Below, in pieces: positions 44,344 to 54,095 of a DNA stretch of 64,000 nucleotides; position 1 is the stretch's first letter; every line of letters begins with the position of its first letter. Under the pieces are notes generated by a model. The model saw only the letters and a list, made by a program, of their open reading frames with translations. It had not been told where the DNA came from and did no database searches. Source of the stretch: Pueribacillus sp041725775. GTDB lineage: Bacteria > Bacillota > Bacilli > Bacillales > UBA6769. A program made the translations under genes and the position numbers. The stretch is taken from positions 1 to 64,000 of the forward strand of contig NZ_JBEUEL010000004.1 in assembly GCF_041725775.1 (NCBI RefSeq), written 5' to 3'.

Positions 44344-46461
44344 GTGGAAAAAGAAAGGATTATCGATAAGTTTTTACAACCTAAATCAGTAGCGATTATT
44401 GGAGTATCTAAAGATTTTTCTTCCATTAGTGGCAAGCCTTTGAAAAATCTTATTCGTCATCAATATGATGGAGAAATCTATCTTGTCAATCCAAAGTATG
44501 ACGAGATAGAAGGTATTACTTGTTACCCAAGTATTTTGGATGTACCTGGTTCTGTTGATGTCGCACTTATTGCGGTATCGCAGAAAAGAATTATGCAAGT
44601 TCTAGATGAATGTAAAGAGAAATCTATTAAACATTTGATTCTGTTTGGGGCAGGCTTTGCTGAGACAGGTGAAGAAGGCAAAGCTTTGCAGGATAAACTT
44701 CTAGAAGAAGCGAAAAAGGCAGATATGCATTTGCTCGGGCCAAATTGTATAGGGTTATTAAACGTAAAGAAAAGCATACCATTAGGCTTTTCAACGTCTT
44801 TTGAAACAGATAAAGGATTCATTGAAGGTAATGTCGGTTTTGCTTCGCAAAGCGGTGCACTTGGTTTTTCTCTTTTTGGTATTGCTCAGGAAGAACATAT
44901 TGGTTTCTCTTATATATTCAATACTGGGAACCAAATCGATTTACATACATTGGACTGCATGGAATACATGCTTGAAGACGAAGACACGAAAGTTATTTGC
45001 GGATACTTAGAAAGTATACCGGATGGCGAGATGCTAATACGTCTTGCAGAGCGTTCTAAAGTATTAAAAAAGCCGCTCATTTTATTAAAGGCAGGCCGTT
45101 CTGAATTGGGTAAACAGGCAGCGATATCACATACGGCGTCTCTTACTGGATCAGAAGAAGCCTTTCAGGCGATTGCGAAGCAATACGGCATAATCACTGC
45201 AAACGATATTGATGACATGATTGACGCTATGAAAATATTTAAACGGGGTAAGTCGGCAAATGGCAATCGTGTTGTAACAATATCGAATTCTGGTGCGGCC
45301 GGCATTGCTTTTGCAGATTACAGCGAAGCACTCGGACTTAATCTCGTTTCACTATCAACAGAAACTGAAGAAAAAATTAAACAGGTGATTCCGCCATACG
45401 GCTCACCGAAAAATCCCGTCGATATTACAGCACAAGCGCTTAAAGAACAGCATATTTTTATTGAAACAGTTAAAATTGTCGTTAACGATCCAGAGATTGA
45501 TGCCATTATTGTTCAGACAACATTTGGCGGAGAACTTGGAAAGACGATTTGTGAAAAGATTGCTGAGATTGATAGAACAACAAACAAGCCAATTGTTGTG
45601 ACGGTTACAGGTGCCAATGAAATTACAGGCCAAGGGAAGGAATACTTGGAAAAAGTAGGCGTACCGGTATATCTGACGCCATATAAAACAATGGTCGCAT
45701 TAAAAAAATTAATTGATTTTTCTCTATTTTGCGAGGACTCGAAAAGGAATGAAGATAGCGGTTACACTTCTCCCTCACTTGAGCATATTCCGACGTCAGG
45801 GATTTGGACCGAAGAGAAGGTTAAAAAAATATTAGCCAAGATGAATATACGGATTCCGAAAGGAAACGTGATCGAAAATGAAACACACTTGAAGCAAATA
45901 AAGGATGTCATTCCCTATCCAGTTGTTTCTAAAGTCATTTCAGATAATATTCTTCACAAAACCGATGCCGGTGGGGTGAAGGTAAATATACAAAATGCGG
46001 AAGAATTACAAAAAAGTTATACAGAAATAATAGAATCTGCAAAGAAGTATTTCCCTAATGCAAAAATTACGGGCGTTCTCGCTGAAGAGATGATCAATGA
46101 CGAAGCGGTAGAAATGTTTATCGGTATTAAAGATGATCTTGATTTCGGCACGCTGATTGTCACCGGATTAGGTGGCATATTTATCGAAGTATTAAATGAT
46201 GTTGCAATAAGAAAAGCACCTATATCATTGGTAGAAGCCCGTCTTATGTTAAAGGAATTGAAAGGATATCCTTTATTAGAAGGTGTAAGAGGTGCTGCAA
46301 AACGTGATATTGAAGCATTGGCGGAAGCATTGGTACGAATCTCTTACTTTGCAAAAGTGCATGAAGGCAAAATTAAAGAAATGGATATTAACCCCATTTT
46401 AGTATTTGAAGAAGGAAAAGGAATCGCAGCCCTGGACGGGATAATATTATGGAACGATTGA
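44344..46461 (+). CDS. ADP-forming acyl-CoA synthetase (acetate-CoA ligase type)
   Basis: A 705-residue fused enzyme that activates a carboxylic acid to its CoA thioester with ATP, giving ADP. In order: CoA-binding domain (KSVAIIGVSKDFSS onward), succinyl-CoA-ligase-like domains, and an ATP-grasp domain (about residues 490-705, with KVISDNILHKTDAGGV). The phosphorylated histidine is in ISHTASLTGS (about 262). Alternatively it could run toward ATP, as archaeal acyl-CoA synthetases do. Many organic acids are possible substrates; here it probably activates what the nearby TAXI-TRAP system imports. Confidence 0.9.
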   Translation: MEKERIIDKFLQPKSVAIIGVSKDFSSISGKPLKNLIRHQYDGEIYLVNPKYDEIEGITCYPSILDVPGSVDVALIAVSQKRIMQVLDECKEKSIKHLILFGAGFAETGEEGKALQDKLLEEAKKADMHLLGPNCIGLLNVKKSIPLGFSTSFETDKGFIEGNVGFASQSGALGFSLFGIAQEEHIGFSYIFNTGNQIDLHTLDCMEYMLEDEDTKVICGYLESIPDGEMLIRLAERSKVLKKPLILLKAGRSELGKQAAISHTASLTGSEEAFQAIAKQYGIITANDIDDMIDAMKIFKRGKSANGNRVVTISNSGAAGIAFADYSEALGLNLVSLSTETEEKIKQVIPPYGSPKNPVDITAQALKEQHIFIETVKIVVNDPEIDAIIVQTTFGGELGKTICEKIAEIDRTTNKPIVVTVTGANEITGQGKEYLEKVGVPVYLTPYKTMVALKKLIDFSLFCEDSKRNEDSGYTSPSLEHIPTSGIWTEEKVKKILAKMNIRIPKGNVIENETHLKQIKDVIPYPVVSKVISDNILHKTDAGGVKVNIQNAEELQKSYTEIIESAKKYFPNAKITGVLAEEMINDEAVEMFIGIKDDLDFGTLIVTGLGGIFIEVLNDVAIRKAPISLVEARLMLKELKGYPLLEGVRGAAKRDIEALAEALVRISYFAKVHEGKIKEMDINPILVFEEGKGIAALDGIILWND

Positions 46462-46539
46462 TTAAAATAGAGTGAAAAACATGATGCATCATTAAAAAAT
46501 TAAAGTTAGAATTGATCCAAAAATTTTGCAGATCTACTT

Positions 46540-46755
46540 TGATGGACAAATCCTTGGTGATTTGGGTGCTAATGTTATCAAGGTGAGCAGCTGTTCAAGA
46601 TGGTTTATGACGCTAGATTTGAATGAGAGAGCTGTTACTGAAACAAAAGAAGCATTATACAGGAAAAAAATAGTGATGTGTTAATTGAAAGTTTTCGTAC
46701 AAGTACACAGGAAAAGTTTGAAGTGAGAGGTTGGCACCTTTGTGGTCTAATTTAA
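46540..46755 (+). pseudogene. Class III (CaiB/BaiF) CoA-transferase remnant
   Basis: About 70 codons of a CoA-transferase N-terminal region survive in two frames. From 46547 the frame reads QILGDLGANVIKV then MTLDLNE, matching the LADLGADVIKVE and LDLK blocks of the family. Near 46668 a frameshift is needed to continue with NSDVLIESFRTSTQEKF, matching the DVLIENFRPG block. A stop at 46755 ends it, and about 300 further residues are gone. The intact CoA-transferase at 59.4 kb shows the same motifs. The rest of the gap 46462-46861 shows nothing else. Confidence 0.8.
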
Positions 46756-46861
46756 ATCAATACCGTTGAGGAGTTGTACCGCCATTTTAAGCCTCTGCAA
46801 GGGGACATGAGTAGAGAATGATCTAGAGGAAATTTCAAAATTTGTTAAGGGGAGATAAAAA

Positions 46862-48019
46862 ATGAACTTTAAATTAGATGACGAATTATTAGCACTGAAA
46901 CAAAATGTTAAAGACTTTGTTTATAACACAGTCGATCCACTAGCGGATGAGATTGAGAAAAAAGATGCAGTCCCTCAAGAAATAATGGATATGAGTAAAG
47001 AAATGGGCCTCTTTGGATTGAGTATTCCTGCAGAATATGGTGGGTTAGGGATCGGGATGGTTGGCAAAGCAGCGATATATGAAGAACTTGGAAAAACAAT
47101 CAACGGTTATACGACACTGATTGGCGGCCACACAGGGATCGGAACAGTTGGGATTGTTGAGATGGGGGATGAAGAACAGAAACAAAAATATTTGCCTAAA
47201 TTGGCATCAGGGGAATATATCGGTGCATTTGCTTTAACCGAGCCAAGCGCAGGATCTAACGCAAGCAATTTAAAAACGACCGCGGTTCGCAAAGGAGATA
47301 AGTATATACTAAACGGATCCAAGCATTACATTACAAACGGAAACATTGCGGACGTATTTACAGTGATGGCTGTTACCAATCCAGACAAAGGTGCAAAAGG
47401 AATCACTTCCTTTATCGTCGAAAAAGATTTTCCAGGTTTTATTGTTGGAAATATTGAACAAAAAATGGGCCTTCATGGTTCTCAATCTGTCGAGTTATTT
47501 TTTGAAGACTGTGAAGTTCCTGTAGAAAATATTCTTGGTGATGAAGGACAAGGATATGTGAATGCTTTAAAAATTTTAGCCAATGGACGGGCTGGCTTAG
47601 CTGCGAGAAACTTGGGCTCATGCGTTAAGCTAATGGAACTGACTTTAAAACATGCGATGGAGCGTGAACAATTTGGGAAGCCAATTTTTGAACAGCAAGT
47701 GATTCAACATTATATTGCTGAAATGGATTTGGATATTGAAACATTAAGAACAATGACATACCGAGTGGCCTGGATGGTTGACCAAAAAATGAATGTTATT
47801 AAAGAGGCAGCAATGGTTAAACTGCTTGGATCGGAAGTGTATTGTCGGATTGCTGACCAAGCCGTGCAAATTCATGGTGGAATTGGCTATATGAGCGATT
47901 ATCCAATCGAAAGATATTACCGTGATGCTCGAATTACAAAAATTTACGAAGGGACTTCCGAAATTCAAAAAAATATTATTGCAACCCAAATCAAGAAAAA
48001 CTATTTTAAAAATAATTAA
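46862..48019 (+). CDS. Acyl-CoA dehydrogenase 2
   Basis: A 385-residue FAD-dependent dehydrogenase with all standard motifs: AFALTEPSAGSNAS (about residue 122), REQFGKPIFEQQ (about 260), QIHGGIGYMSDYP (about 340) and the catalytic Glu in IYEGTSEIQ (about 361). It passes electrons to ETF, whose genes are not in the window. The start follows AAGGGGAG. It is 33 bases before the citrate-synthase-fold gene, probably in the same transcript. Confidence 0.93.
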   Translation: MNFKLDDELLALKQNVKDFVYNTVDPLADEIEKKDAVPQEIMDMSKEMGLFGLSIPAEYGGLGIGMVGKAAIYEELGKTINGYTTLIGGHTGIGTVGIVEMGDEEQKQKYLPKLASGEYIGAFALTEPSAGSNASNLKTTAVRKGDKYILNGSKHYITNGNIADVFTVMAVTNPDKGAKGITSFIVEKDFPGFIVGNIEQKMGLHGSQSVELFFEDCEVPVENILGDEGQGYVNALKILANGRAGLAARNLGSCVKLMELTLKHAMEREQFGKPIFEQQVIQHYIAEMDLDIETLRTMTYRVAWMVDQKMNVIKEAAMVKLLGSEVYCRIADQAVQIHGGIGYMSDYPIERYYRDARITKIYEGTSEIQKNIIATQIKKNYFKNN

Positions 48020-48051
48020 ACAAAGTACAAGATTAGGAGTGAAAGGGTATT

Positions 48052-48822
48052 ATGGAATTTAAAACAAGTATTGGGAAATCTACACCCGATAAAATTTATG
48101 TGTATGGCTACGATTTAACAGAAGATTTAATCGGAAATATTACTTTGGCTGATATGGCATTTTTAGGAGCAAAACATCGAAAACCGACTGAAAATGAATC
48201 AAAAATGTTAAATGCTATTTTAGTTGCGATTTGTGAACATGGCTTTACACCTAGCTCAATATCAACACGTTTAACTTATCTTGGAGCTCCGGAAGCGGTG
48301 CAAGCTGCAGTAGCATCAGGCTTACTAGGCGCTGGAACTGTTTATCTAGGTGCAATGGAGGACGTAGCCGAGATGCTCCAAAAAGCTTTCCAAAAGTATG
48401 GTGATAACAAAGAGATACATGAACTGGCATCAATCATCATTAAAGAAAGAAAAATAAACGGTCTTCAGCTTCCAGGATTTGGACATCCGATGCATAAACC
48501 TGAAGATCCGCGCACAACTAAGTTATTTGAGATTGCCGAAGAGCTAGGTTTTAACGGAAAAAACTCTAAGCTTTTAAAAGAAATTCATAGGCAATTTTGC
48601 GATTCAAAAGGAAAAACGATAACGCTAAATGCAGTTGGCGCGATTGGTGCCATTATGTCCGATATGGATTTTGACTATAAAGTAGTTAAATCATTCGCTG
48701 TTGCATCCCGTGCAGTAGGTCTTGTTGGTCATATTGTAGAGGAAATTGAATTCGGAAGAAAGGACAGTGTTGGGCAGCAAATTTACGATTATGTCGAGGA
48801 GAATACACTTTATAAAGGATAA
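48052..48822 (+). CDS. Citryl-CoA-lyase-like short citrate-synthase-fold protein
   Basis: A 256-residue protein equal to the catalytic core of citrate synthase without the usual large N-terminal part (citrate synthase is about 370-430). GFGHPMHKPEDPR (about residues 142-154) keeps the conserved His and the DPR loop. The other catalytic His of citrate synthase (LHGGAN) is replaced in GTVYLGAMED (about 94-103), as happens in citryl-CoA-lyase domains. It likely cleaves or forms a tertiary hydroxyacyl-CoA. Citryl-CoA, citramalyl-CoA or a homologue are all possible. Confidence 0.8.
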   Translation: MEFKTSIGKSTPDKIYVYGYDLTEDLIGNITLADMAFLGAKHRKPTENESKMLNAILVAICEHGFTPSSISTRLTYLGAPEAVQAAVASGLLGAGTVYLGAMEDVAEMLQKAFQKYGDNKEIHELASIIIKERKINGLQLPGFGHPMHKPEDPRTTKLFEIAEELGFNGKNSKLLKEIHRQFCDSKGKTITLNAVGAIGAIMSDMDFDYKVVKSFAVASRAVGLVGHIVEEIEFGRKDSVGQQIYDYVEENTLYKG

Positions 48823-48849
48823 CCTAAATATTTTTTAGGAGGAATGAAA

Positions 48850-50019
48850 GTGAAAAAGAAAGTTATATTTCTATTAATGCTGACAAGTTTATTCGGACTG
48901 GTTATTGGTTGTAGTGGAGAACAAAAAGAATCAGCATCTAGCGGTACTTCATCTAGCGACATAGAACTTCCAGAGCAAATTGTCATGACAACATATGATA
49001 TTGGGTCGTCTGGGTATACTCAATTAAGTGCTATTTCCGATGCAATCACAAAAGAATTCGGTGCACAAATTCGTATGATGCCATCAGCTTCAGGACTTGG
49101 TCGCCTTCAACCTTTGAAAGACGAGACAGCACTCTTCGGTGGCAGACTCGCGGATGAAGTTTATTTTGCATTTGAAGGGATTGAGGAGTTTGCGGTACCA
49201 CAGTGGGGACCACAAGATATCACTTTTATGTATCCAATCGTTAATCAATACGGCTTTTTAGTGCTTGAAGATTCAAAATTCGAAACAATTGAAGATTTGA
49301 AAGGAGCTAAGTTTCCTAGAATCATAGGCAACCCATCGATAAACATAAAAAACGAGGCGTTATTAGCCGCGGCTGGATTAACTTATGATGATGTAGAAGT
49401 TGTGGAAATCGCATCATATGGTGATCAAACTGATCTTTTGGCTCAAGGAAAACTTGACGTTGCTACTACTGTTCCTTCTGCAGCTATGGTTTTTGAGGCT
49501 GCTGAACTTCATGGTGTACGCTGGCTTGATATTTCCATTATAGAAGATGATGAGGCACTTGAAAGATTAAGAGAAATATATCCTTCAGCAGTTGTATCAC
49601 CCTGGGATATAGGAGGGGCACTAACTAAAGGTGAGCCAGAAATCTTCTTAGGATATACGACTTATGCTCCTGCAGCTTACAGAGACGTGGACGCGAACTT
49701 TGTTTACAATTGGTTGAAAGCGCTTGAAGCAACATTTGATACGTATAGTCAGGTTTCTGAAGATATGTCAGTTTGGCATTATGAAGAATCAGTGCCTGAA
49801 CCGCTGTCTGTCCCTATCCATGAGGGCGGTGTCCAATATTTTAAAGAAAAAGGACTGTGGAATGATGAATTTGAAAAGAAAAACAATGAACTCATAGAAA
49901 GGCAAAAAAAGCTTAAAGAAGCATGGGAAACAGTTGTGGAAGAGTCGAGTGAAAAAGGGTTGAGTGAATCAGAGTTCCCGGAGTATTGGCTCAAACGTAA
50001 AGCAGAATTGCTCGATTAA
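48850..50019 (+). CDS. TAXI-type TRAP transporter substrate-binding lipoprotein
   Basis: A 389-residue extracellular binding protein of the TAXI family. The signal sequence ends in the lipobox LVIGC (Cys21), so it is anchored to the outer face of the membrane. GSSGYTQLSAISDAI (about residue 56) and VATTVPSAAMVFE (about 206) are typical of the family. The GTG at 48850 is seven bases from AGGAGG; the ATG at 48844 is too close. It works with the fused permease downstream. TAXI proteins bind organic acids such as glutamate or 2-oxoacids; the ligand here is unknown. Confidence 0.88.
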   Translation: MKKKVIFLLMLTSLFGLVIGCSGEQKESASSGTSSSDIELPEQIVMTTYDIGSSGYTQLSAISDAITKEFGAQIRMMPSASGLGRLQPLKDETALFGGRLADEVYFAFEGIEEFAVPQWGPQDITFMYPIVNQYGFLVLEDSKFETIEDLKGAKFPRIIGNPSINIKNEALLAAAGLTYDDVEVVEIASYGDQTDLLAQGKLDVATTVPSAAMVFEAAELHGVRWLDISIIEDDEALERLREIYPSAVVSPWDIGGALTKGEPEIFLGYTTYAPAAYRDVDANFVYNWLKALEATFDTYSQVSEDMSVWHYEESVPEPLSVPIHEGGVQYFKEKGLWNDEFEKKNNELIERQKKLKEAWETVVEESSEKGLSESEFPEYWLKRKAELLD

Positions 50020-50104
50020 TTTTAATAGTTAAATTTTCCTCACTGAGACTTTCCAAATTAAGGGTTAAATATTGAGGCTTTTTATTTAAAGGGTGTGATT
50101 GAAA

Positions 50105-52009
50105 ATGACAGAGCGTCTTGGAAGGTTTTGGACTATTATTGCTTTAATCTTAGTACTCTCTGCAGTATGCATATCAGTGAATCAGCTGTTTTACTTAAAA
50201 TTATTTGGATTTAGTCCCATTTTTGAAGCCTATCTTTACTATTTATTGGCTAGTTTTTTACCGCTTGCCTTTTTAATATGGCCTGCCAGGAAATCAGAAG
50301 ATGTACAGAAAGTGCAATGGTATGATGTTTTGTTATTTATCATTGCGCTCGTTTTTCCAATCTATTTGGGAATAAATGGGGAACGTGTTGTGCTTATGGG
50401 CTGGGAAACAAATGCACCTATGTTGCCGACTGTTGGGAGTATTTTGCTTTGGATTGTCATCCTTGAAGGTGTTCGTCGCGTAGCAGGGCTTGTTCTTGTG
50501 CTTGTTTGTCTTTTCTTTTCCATTTTTCCAATTTTTGCAGGAAATGTACCGATTTCTTTTCTTCAAGGTATTTCATTTGATTTCGTATCGACAGCAACAA
50601 ATCATATTATGAGTCATAATTCAATCTTAGGTGTTCCCATGAAAACAATGGGAAGTTTGCTAATAGGATTCCTAATATTTGGAGCAGTTCTTGTTAATAC
50701 AGGTGGAGGAGATTTTTTCTTTAAGCTTGCTCAATCATTATTTGGAAATCAGCGTGGCGGAACGGCGAAAGTTTCAGTTATTGGAAGCGCCTTCTTCGGC
50801 ATGTTAAGTGGAAGTGCGGTCTCTAATGTAGTAACTACGGGTTCAATGACAATCCCAGCAATGAAGAAGTCAGGGTTTAAAAATCATTATGCGGGTGCTG
50901 TAGAAGCTACTGCTTCGACGGGTGGTACCATTACACCTCCAATCATGGGTTCTGCTGCCTTTATCATGGCTTCTTTTTTGGCAATCCCATACGCTGAGAT
51001 TGCACTTGCAGCCGCTATTCCAGCTGCCCTTTTTTTTATAGGGGTTCTTTTCCAGGTGGATGGGTATGCCGCAAAAAACAACCTTGTTGGTACACCTAAA
51101 TCCGAGTTGCCGTCTTTTTGGACTACATTTAAGGAAGGCTGGATCTACATTTTTGCTACAATATTGCTCGTTTATTTAATTTTCGTTTCAAAAAACGAAG
51201 CACAAGCTCCTTATTATGTTTCGCTGTTTCTAATATTAGGCACCTTTTTACGCAAAGAAACACGAATGAACTTGGAGAAAGCAAAGCAATTAATTCTTGA
51301 TGGCGGGAAGCTTATGGCCGAAATAACGACGATATTAGCTGCTGTTGGCTTCATTGTAGGAGCTCTTTCAATCACAGGGGTAGCTTTCGCATTTTCAAGA
51401 GAACTTATAGCCGTTGCAGGTGGAAGTGCGTTATTAATTTTGATCGCAGGTGCGGTGACTAGCTTCATATTAGGGATGGGGATGACAGTTTCTGCTGTAT
51501 ATATCTTTTTAGCTGTTATTATGGCACCGGCCTTAGTCGGACTTGGATTTGATCCAGTTGCAGCACATTTATATGTCATCTATTGGGCAACCGTGTCTTA
51601 TATTACGCCTCCTGTTGCATTAGCAGCATACGCTGCATCAGGAATTGCAAAAGCAGATCCGATAAGAACCGGATTTACGGCAATGAAACTCGGGGCAGTT
51701 AAATACTTTTTACCGCTGTTCTTTGTTTATAATCCAGCATTAATTGGTCGAGCAGAATCCTTTGAGATTATTGTGACGGCTATATTTGCACTACTTGGTG
51801 TTTGGTGGCTCTCTTCTTCAATGGAAGGGTATTTAATTGGGTTAGGTAATTTATCGAACATATTTTTAAGAGTAGTTGTAGGGGTAGCGGGTTTACTTGC
51901 GTTTTTCCCTCATCTTTTGACAGACTTTATCGGTTTAGCCATAATGGTAATCATTTATGCATGGGCTTTTATAAAAAAGAAAAGTGAACCAACTAGTATT
52001 AGTGTATAG
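50105..52009 (+). CDS. TRAP transporter fused permease (4TM/12TM)
   Basis: A 634-residue membrane protein in which the small DctQ-like and large DctM-like subunits are joined, the usual partner of TAXI binding proteins. About 16-18 hydrophobic helices are visible, with the DctM motifs GSAVSNVVTTGSMTIPAMK (about residue 240) and TGGTITPPIMGSAAFIMA (about 275). It drives solute uptake with a sodium gradient, which suits an alkaliphilic or halotolerant Bacillus. The ATG at 50105 follows AAGGGTG. Confidence 0.92.
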   Translation: MTERLGRFWTIIALILVLSAVCISVNQLFYLKLFGFSPIFEAYLYYLLASFLPLAFLIWPARKSEDVQKVQWYDVLLFIIALVFPIYLGINGERVVLMGWETNAPMLPTVGSILLWIVILEGVRRVAGLVLVLVCLFFSIFPIFAGNVPISFLQGISFDFVSTATNHIMSHNSILGVPMKTMGSLLIGFLIFGAVLVNTGGGDFFFKLAQSLFGNQRGGTAKVSVIGSAFFGMLSGSAVSNVVTTGSMTIPAMKKSGFKNHYAGAVEATASTGGTITPPIMGSAAFIMASFLAIPYAEIALAAAIPAALFFIGVLFQVDGYAAKNNLVGTPKSELPSFWTTFKEGWIYIFATILLVYLIFVSKNEAQAPYYVSLFLILGTFLRKETRMNLEKAKQLILDGGKLMAEITTILAAVGFIVGALSITGVAFAFSRELIAVAGGSALLILIAGAVTSFILGMGMTVSAVYIFLAVIMAPALVGLGFDPVAAHLYVIYWATVSYITPPVALAAYAASGIAKADPIRTGFTAMKLGAVKYFLPLFFVYNPALIGRAESFEIIVTAIFALLGVWWLSSSMEGYLIGLGNLSNIFLRVVVGVAGLLAFFPHLLTDFIGLAIMVIIYAWAFIKKKSEPTSISV

Positions 52010-52131
52010 GTGAAGAATGCTAAACAATATTTCAAATGAACTAGTCTACCGTATTCGAAAAATTTTAACCGATTCTAATATGAAGAAAACTTATCATTTC
52101 AAAATGATCTACTTATAGAAAGGAATGATGA

Positions 52132-53913
52132 ATGTTGAGTAATGATAAACTAGTCAAAGCGCCTATATCTGAAAATGTGGAAATGCCTGATACAAAAGGT
52201 ATAAACTTTTTTGAAATTGATCCTAATTTGCAATTCCTTTTAAATATGTATTTGTCGTCAGATGAATTGACAAAAGCTTTACCTTATTTGAAAGAATTAG
52301 GTAAGCTTGCAGGAGATGAACTTGATGAACTTTCTCGAGATGCTGATCGCTACACTCCTGAACTAATTCATTATAACCATAAAGGTGAACGTATTGACGA
52401 AGTGAAGTACCATCCTTCTTATATACGTATGGAGGAAATTGGTTTTGAACAATTTGGATTTGCTGCGATGTCAAATCGGCCCGGTGTTTTTGGGTGGGAA
52501 AAGCCTTTTTCGAAAGTTTTAAAATATTCATTTTGGTATTTATTTGCACAATCCGAATTTGGTCTCTGCTGCCCAATGAACATGACAGATTCAGCCGCAC
52601 GGATTTTGGAGCAATATGCAAGTTCTGAAATGAAAGAGAAATACTTTCCCCTTTTAACAAGTACTGAAAAAGATAAGAGATGGTCTGCAGCACAATTTAT
52701 GACAGAGAAACAAGGAGGCTCTGATGTAGGCGCTAATACACTAACAGCTAAAAAAGTAGGCGATCATTACGAATTGTGGGGTGATAAATGGTTTTGTTCA
52801 AATGTATCAGCTGATCTTGCATTGGCATTGGCACGACCGGAAGGAGCGCCAGAAGGTACAAAAGGATTGGCAATGTTTCTCGTTCCAAGAATATTGGAAA
52901 ACGGTGAACGCAATCGTTACCGGATTAATCGATTAAAAGATAAATTAGGTTCGAGAGATATGGCATCGGGTGAAATTACATTCGAGGGTGCTATGGCGTA
53001 TGTCGTCGGTGAATTGAATTCAGGTTTTAAACAAATGATGTCAATGGTTAATTCTTCAAGGCTTTCAAATGCTGTACGTTCTGCAGCAATGATGAGAAGA
53101 AGTTATTTAGAGGCAGTTGTAACAGCAAAAGGGAGAAAAGCTTTTGGAAAAACGCTTATCGAATTGCCGTTAATGAGAGAGAACATTTTTGAACAGATGT
53201 TAGATGCTGAGGCAGCTGCTTCAATGATTTTCTATACATCAAATGTCTATGATAAAGCAGATGAAGGCAGCCAAGAATATAAAACATTGCTTCGTGTGAT
53301 GACACCCCTTTTGAAAGGTTATATTTGCAAGCGGGCAAGATATATTGCAGCGGAATCGATGGAAATTCGCGGTGGTAATGGATATATTGAAGACTGGGTT
53401 AACCCAAAGATTGTCCGGGATGCACATCTAGGTTCGATTTGGGAAGGAACAACAAATATTATCGCACTTGACATTATCCGGGCTTTTCATAAAGATCACG
53501 CAGATGAAGCATTTTTAAATGATTTGGAAACACGCATGTCTAAATTGAAAAACAGCATGGCTCAAGAAGCGGCTATTAGTTTGCATTCAACGATTAAAAA
53601 GTTTAGAAATCAAGTCGATAGAATTAAAGCTGAAAAAAGTGCCGAACATGAGATAGCAGCAAGAAGGTTTATGGATAGAATGTATCATCTTTGTGCAGCA
53701 AGCGTCTTGTTATCGGAAGCCGATTATCAAATTTCTACAAATAATAGTAATCGCAAATTTTTTGTATTTATTCATTATGTCCAAAGATATTTACTTGGAA
53801 CGGAGGACACCTATACATTTGATAAGTCGTTAAATGAGTATCTTGAGCAGTTAATCGATTGGGAAGAGATCCCATCTGAAGCGGTAGAGGAAATTTTGAA
53901 AGAAATTAAATAA
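52132..53913 (+). CDS. Acyl-CoA dehydrogenase 3 (large, AidB-like)
   Basis: A 593-residue acyl-CoA dehydrogenase-fold protein with a long N-terminal extension (about residues 1-140) and an extra helical C-terminus, as in AidB and related large ACADs. The flavin motif AQFMTEKQGGSDVG (about 186), IRGGNGYIEDW (about 412) and the Glu in IWEGTTNII (about 435) are conserved, so catalysis is plausible. AidB itself is a DNA-damage protein, but the catabolic setting favours a metabolic role. Last gene of the block before the hairpin-rich gap. Confidence 0.87.
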   Translation: MLSNDKLVKAPISENVEMPDTKGINFFEIDPNLQFLLNMYLSSDELTKALPYLKELGKLAGDELDELSRDADRYTPELIHYNHKGERIDEVKYHPSYIRMEEIGFEQFGFAAMSNRPGVFGWEKPFSKVLKYSFWYLFAQSEFGLCCPMNMTDSAARILEQYASSEMKEKYFPLLTSTEKDKRWSAAQFMTEKQGGSDVGANTLTAKKVGDHYELWGDKWFCSNVSADLALALARPEGAPEGTKGLAMFLVPRILENGERNRYRINRLKDKLGSRDMASGEITFEGAMAYVVGELNSGFKQMMSMVNSSRLSNAVRSAAMMRRSYLEAVVTAKGRKAFGKTLIELPLMRENIFEQMLDAEAAASMIFYTSNVYDKADEGSQEYKTLLRVMTPLLKGYICKRARYIAAESMEIRGGNGYIEDWVNPKIVRDAHLGSIWEGTTNIIALDIIRAFHKDHADEAFLNDLETRMSKLKNSMAQEAAISLHSTIKKFRNQVDRIKAEKSAEHEIAARRFMDRMYHLCAASVLLSEADYQISTNNSNRKFFVFIHYVQRYLLGTEDTYTFDKSLNEYLEQLIDWEEIPSEAVEEILKEIK

Positions 53914-53934
53914 ATTTAATCAGGAATTGTTTAA

Positions 53935-54095
53935 AAAGCCTGAAAGCCGCTAGAACGGCTCTCTTTCCGCGAGTAGATTCTGCTGTATAGGAAGTACAAG
54001 TGTCGATGACGTTAAGAACGTGACGGTTGTGTTAGGAGGTCTTTTGACGTACAGCAGACGTTGCCACAGGATCCGATGGCTCTGACAAGACGTTT
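53935..54095. repeat. Hairpin-rich element in the gap before the MmgE/PrpD gene
   Basis: In the 565-base gap 53914-54478 a structured segment shows AGCCG/CGGCT (a weak terminator after the dehydrogenase) and a perfect inverted pair TCTGCTGTA (53979-53987) and TACAGCAGA (54050-54058). Between them is a smaller ACGTTaagAACGT stem. It ends with GTTGCCACAGGA, which copy A also contains. The rest of the gap is AT-rich with no supported gene. Confidence 0.5.
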
